This document shows positions 15,203 through 17,407 of a stretch of DNA of 17,407 bases, one piece after another. Made by a program: the position numbers and the translations under genes. Below the pieces are notes generated by a model. That model was not told the origin of the DNA. It was given only the letters and a program-made list of their open reading frames with translations, and did not search any database. Source of the DNA: Porphyromonadaceae bacterium (GTDB lineage Bacteria > Bacteroidota > Bacteroidia > Bacteroidales > CAMTPD01); contig DLYT01000083.1 in assembly GCA_003447595.1 (NCBI GenBank), positions 19,999 through 37,405 of the forward strand, in the 5' to 3' direction. The first letter of the stretch is position 1, and each line of letters begins with the position of its first letter.

Positions 15203-15216
15203 TTGTTACATTTGTT
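15199..15216. repeat. Two tandem 9-bp repeats over the HsdR_N start codon
   Basis: ACATTTGTT occurs twice without a gap (15199-15207, 15208-15216). On the minus strand each copy reads AACAAATGT and so each contains an ATG. The inner copy supplies the HsdR_N start (15202-15200). The outer copy gives ATG at 15211-15209 followed directly by TAA. On the plus strand the second copy makes up most of the amn -7 element. Confidence 0.8.
15207..15214 (+). promoter_or_regulatory. Candidate -7 element for amn
   Basis: TACATTTG matches TAnnTTTG exactly, 46 bases before the chosen amn ATG at 15261. No good -33 TTTG is seen at the expected distance. The element lies just upstream of the divergent HsdR_N start codon. 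Confidence 0.45.
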
Positions 15217-15244
15217 AAGTAGTGGATGCTATAGATAACATGCA

Positions 15245-15252
15245 CAAAATTA
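15245..15252 (-). promoter_or_regulatory. Candidate -7 element for the HsdR_N gene
   Basis: On the minus strand this reads TAATTTTG, an exact TAnnTTTG match, 43 bases upstream of the ATG at 15202. A CTTG sequence 20 bases further upstream (plus-strand 15273-15276) is a weak -33. It would make the two divergent transcripts overlap at their 5' ends. Confidence 0.35.
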
Positions 15253-15260
15253 GCAGATTT

Positions 15261-16037
15261 ATGAAAACCAAACAAGAAATAGTAGAGAATTGGTTGCCGC
15301 GATATACGGAACGACAACTAAATGAGTTTACGGAGTATATTTTATTAACCAACTTCACAAAATATGTGGAGCTATTTGCCGAGATATATAATGTGCCTAT
15401 TCAGGGATTGAAATCATCAATGCCTAATGCTGTAGCTGGTGATATAACAATCATAAATTTTGGAATGGGTAGTGCTAATGCCGCAACAATAATGGATCTG
15501 CTTACTGCAATAAAACCAAAAGCAGTATTGTTTCTCGGTAAATGTGGAGGATTGAAGCAGAAGAATTCATTGGGCGATTTTATTCTGCCGATTGCCGCGA
15601 TACGTGGAGAAGGAACATCTGATGAATACTTACCTCCTGAGGTTCCCTCTCTTCCTGCATTTAATTTGCAACGTGCAATATCTTCTGCGATTCGAGATTC
15701 AAACAGAGATTACTGGACAGGTACAGTTTACACAACGAATAGAAGAGTGTGGGAGTTTGATACGAACTTTAAAGACTATTTAAAGCGTATTCATGCAACT
15801 TGTATTGATATGGAAACTGCCACATTATTTACTGCCGGTTTTTACAATAAGATCCCTACAGGAGCCTTGCTAATGGTGTCTGATAAACCAATGGATGAAG
15901 AGGGGGTTAAAACAGATGAAAGTGATAAGATCGTGACGAAGAACTTTGCTCATGAGCATGTCTTATTAGGTATAAAATCTCTTGAACAATTGATTGAAGA
16001 AAAGAAAACAATCCGGCACTTGCATTTTGACTGGTAA
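15261..16037 (+). CDS. amn: AMP nucleosidase (short form)
   Basis: Member of the purine nucleoside phosphorylase/nucleosidase fold. It is annotated in Bacteroidota as AMP nucleosidase, which splits AMP into adenine and ribose 5-phosphate and so controls the adenylate pool. The product is 258 residues, the short form without the N-terminal regulatory domain of E. coli Amn. Visible motifs are NFGMGSANAAT at about 72-82, LFLGKCGG ending at 97 (GKCGG 93-97), and IDMETATLF with Met184/Glu185, the base- and ribose-binding pair of this fold. SDKPM follows near the C-terminus. The frame is open from a GTG at 15222 and also has an ATG at 15240; the ATG at 15261 is chosen because MKTKQEIVENWLPRYT is the usual family start. 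Divergent from HsdR_N; terminator follows. Confidence 0.93.
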   Translation: MKTKQEIVENWLPRYTERQLNEFTEYILLTNFTKYVELFAEIYNVPIQGLKSSMPNAVAGDITIINFGMGSANAATIMDLLTAIKPKAVLFLGKCGGLKQKNSLGDFILPIAAIRGEGTSDEYLPPEVPSLPAFNLQRAISSAIRDSNRDYWTGTVYTTNRRVWEFDTNFKDYLKRIHATCIDMETATLFTAGFYNKIPTGALLMVSDKPMDEEGVKTDESDKIVTKNFAHEHVLLGIKSLEQLIEEKKTIRHLHFDW

Positions 16038-16058
16038 TATTAGAGTGCTTAATTTGAT

Positions 16059-16102
16059 AAAAGAATCTGTTTCCGTAATTTTGGAGACAGATTCTTTTTT
16101 TT
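16059..16102 (+). terminator. Rho-independent terminator of amn
   Basis: AAAAGAATCTGTTTCC pairs with GGAGACAGATTCTTTT (one G:U) across GTAATTTT, followed by more T residues to 16102. It is 21 bases after the amn stop codon and separates amn from holA. The next 70 bases to 16174 show no clear -7/-33 element. Confidence 0.92.
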
Positions 16103-16174
16103 ATTTACGTCCCTTAATGGGGGAGGTGAATTTAAACAAGTAAGAGAATCTATAATACGAAGCTTTATCAATTT

Positions 16175-17206
16175 ATGGCAGCAAAAGAACAATCATTTGA
16201 CGAGATCATTAAGGATATCCAGAAGAGAAATTTCAAACCGATTTACTTCCTAATGGGTGATGAACCTTACTTTATGGATAAGATAACAGACCTGCTGATT
16301 AAAACCGTTTTGCCTGAAGAGGAACGTGATTTTAATCAGATGGTGATGTATGGGCAGGATACTGATCTTACAAGTGTAATGAATGCCGCAAAGCGTTTTC
16401 CGATGATGTCGGAATATCAGCTTATTGTTATAAAGGAAGCACAGTTGCTTAAAGACGCAAAGGATATTGAGAATTTGTCGGCATACGTAAAACATCCATT
16501 GAAGTCTACAATACTTGTTATTAACTTCAAAAATCGAAAATTAGACGGAAGAAGAGCTTTGTCTTCAGCAATTCGAGAACATGGAATATTATTTGAATCT
16601 AAAAAGATTTACGATAGTAAGATTCCGGGCTTTGTGTCTTCTCAGTTTAAGACGAAAGGAATAGGAATTGAAGAGAAGGCCTTGCAGATGCTGGTAGACT
16701 TTATCGGAAATGATCTTTCTAAATATGAGTTAGAAGTAGAGAAGCTTTCTATTCTAGCTGCATCTTCCAAAAGAAAAAGAATTACTGCTGATGATATTGA
16801 GCAAAATATCGGCATCAGTAAGGATTATAATAACTTTGAGCTTATTAAAGCTATATCGAACAAGGATACGCTAAAAGCAAACCAAATCATAAACTACTTT
16901 TGCAGTAATCAGAAGAATCATCCCATTCAAGTGACATTAGCTATGTTGTTTAACTACTATTCTAATTTGCTTATCTGTTATTATACGAAGGATAAAAGTG
17001 ATGATTCCTTGCTACGGACACTGGGGCTAAAGGGTACGTTTCAATTGGCAGATTATAAATCTGGACTTCGAAATTATACAGCGATGCAAGCTTATAATGC
17101 AATTGGATATATTCGAGACTGCGATGCTCGAATAAAAGGATTCGGAGGAGGATCTGCTTCTCAGTTAGATATTGCGAAAGAGCTTTTTTTTAGATTGATG
17201 CATTAA
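16175..17206 (+). CDS. holA: DNA polymerase III subunit delta
   Basis: Delta subunit of the clamp loader, which opens the beta sliding clamp during replication. The 343-residue length is normal. The N-terminal domain (about 20-150) begins FKPIYFLMGDEPYFMDKI, the degenerate nucleotide-binding region typical of delta, which lacks a working Walker A. The central helical part carries NDLSKYELEVEKLSILA at about 184-200. The C-terminal collar domain includes FELIKAISNKD and ends QLDIAKELFFRLMH. The ATG at 16175 matches the family start. It is a separate transcription unit between two terminators. Confidence 0.95.
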   Translation: MAAKEQSFDEIIKDIQKRNFKPIYFLMGDEPYFMDKITDLLIKTVLPEEERDFNQMVMYGQDTDLTSVMNAAKRFPMMSEYQLIVIKEAQLLKDAKDIENLSAYVKHPLKSTILVINFKNRKLDGRRALSSAIREHGILFESKKIYDSKIPGFVSSQFKTKGIGIEEKALQMLVDFIGNDLSKYELEVEKLSILAASSKRKRITADDIEQNIGISKDYNNFELIKAISNKDTLKANQIINYFCSNQKNHPIQVTLAMLFNYYSNLLICYYTKDKSDDSLLRTLGLKGTFQLADYKSGLRNYTAMQAYNAIGYIRDCDARIKGFGGGSASQLDIAKELFFRLMH

Positions 17207-17227
17207 TTATATAAACGAAGAATAGTG

Positions 17228-17271
17228 AACCGCTTTACGGGGCTTAAAATGCCTTGTAAAGCGGTTTTTTT
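17228..17271 (+). terminator. Rho-independent terminator of holA
   Basis: AACCGCTTTAC (17228-17238) pairs with GTAAAGCGGTT (17256-17266), with an inner GGC/GCC, followed by a T run to 17271. It is 22 bases after the holA stop. The remaining 136 bases to the window end hold no gene I can support; TATACTTG at 17395-17402 resembles a -7 element for a gene beyond the edge. Confidence 0.92.
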
Positions 17272-17407
17272 GTTTTCTGTAATGTCGAGTAGTATATTCT
17301 GTATCTGAAGGCCAGCTTGTAGTAGTGTGTGTATATATTTCTTTTAAAATCCGAGACCGGTATAAATAGTTTAACATACTGATAGTCTGTTGTGTATACT
17401 TGTTTTT

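Noticed and set aside
15222..15260. GTG or upstream ATG (15240) starts for amn
   Set aside because: They add residues unlike the family N-terminus and leave very little leader after the putative promoter. ATG at 15261 fits better, though 15240 cannot be fully excluded.
14735..16037. HsdR_N plus AMP nucleosidase as a new two-gene defence system
   Set aside because: The genes are divergent rather than co-transcribed, no transposase, integrase or other defence gene is nearby, and both look like core Bacteroidota genes beside holA. Kept only as a low-weight idea under the HsdR_N finding.
17207..17407. 66-codon open frame on the minus strand running in from the right edge
   Set aside because: It runs through the holA terminator hairpin, is rich in Lys/Thr/Tyr from A/T-rich DNA, and has no recognisable motif. 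It could be the tail of a gene beyond the edge, but I cannot support it.

Overview
The window looks like a chromosomal segment of a member of the Bacteroidales (Bacteroidota). The signs are a DUF6067/GH123-like lipoprotein, a T9SS-plug (DUF5103) protein, a complete nqrABCDEF operon, a short AMP nucleosidase next to holA, start codons without a clear Shine-Dalgarno sequence, and several -7 elements of the Bacteroides form TAnnTTTG. Genus cannot be fixed from sequence reading alone. No tRNA, rRNA, CRISPR array, insertion sequence or phage gene is visible.

Layout, left to right. (1) A 5'-edge hairpin, then a large carbohydrate-active lipoprotein gene (81-2843). Its conserved C-terminal end continues in two other frames to 3058, so it carries two +1 frameshifts. 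(2) Across a near-perfect bidirectional terminator, a convergent AspT/YidE-type membrane transporter with two RCK_C domains. (3) Divergent from it, panB for pantothenate/CoA synthesis, ending in its own terminator. (4) On the minus strand, a two-gene unit: a T9SS-plug-like secreted protein followed by a CorA metal channel. (5) The six-gene nqr operon, encoding the Na+-translocating NADH:quinone oxidoreductase, with its cofactor-binding residues in place and a strong terminator. (6) A solitary HsdR_N/PD-(D/E)XK-like protein on the minus strand, transcribed divergently from AMP nucleosidase (amn). (7) holA, the delta subunit of the DNA polymerase III clamp loader, with a terminator.

Functionally this is mostly housekeeping: energy conservation (Nqr), CoA precursor synthesis (panB), Mg2+/divalent metal transport (corA), purine nucleotide turnover (amn) and replication (holA). 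The left-edge lipoprotein is the accessory part. I did not find a convincing new multi-gene system. The points most worth checking are the double frameshift in the left-edge lipoprotein, the lone HsdR_N protein with a start-stop mini-ORF and 9-bp tandem repeat at its start codon, the plug-corA gene pair, and a long-spaced inverted repeat upstream of the transporter. No gene-free stretch exceeds 300 bases.
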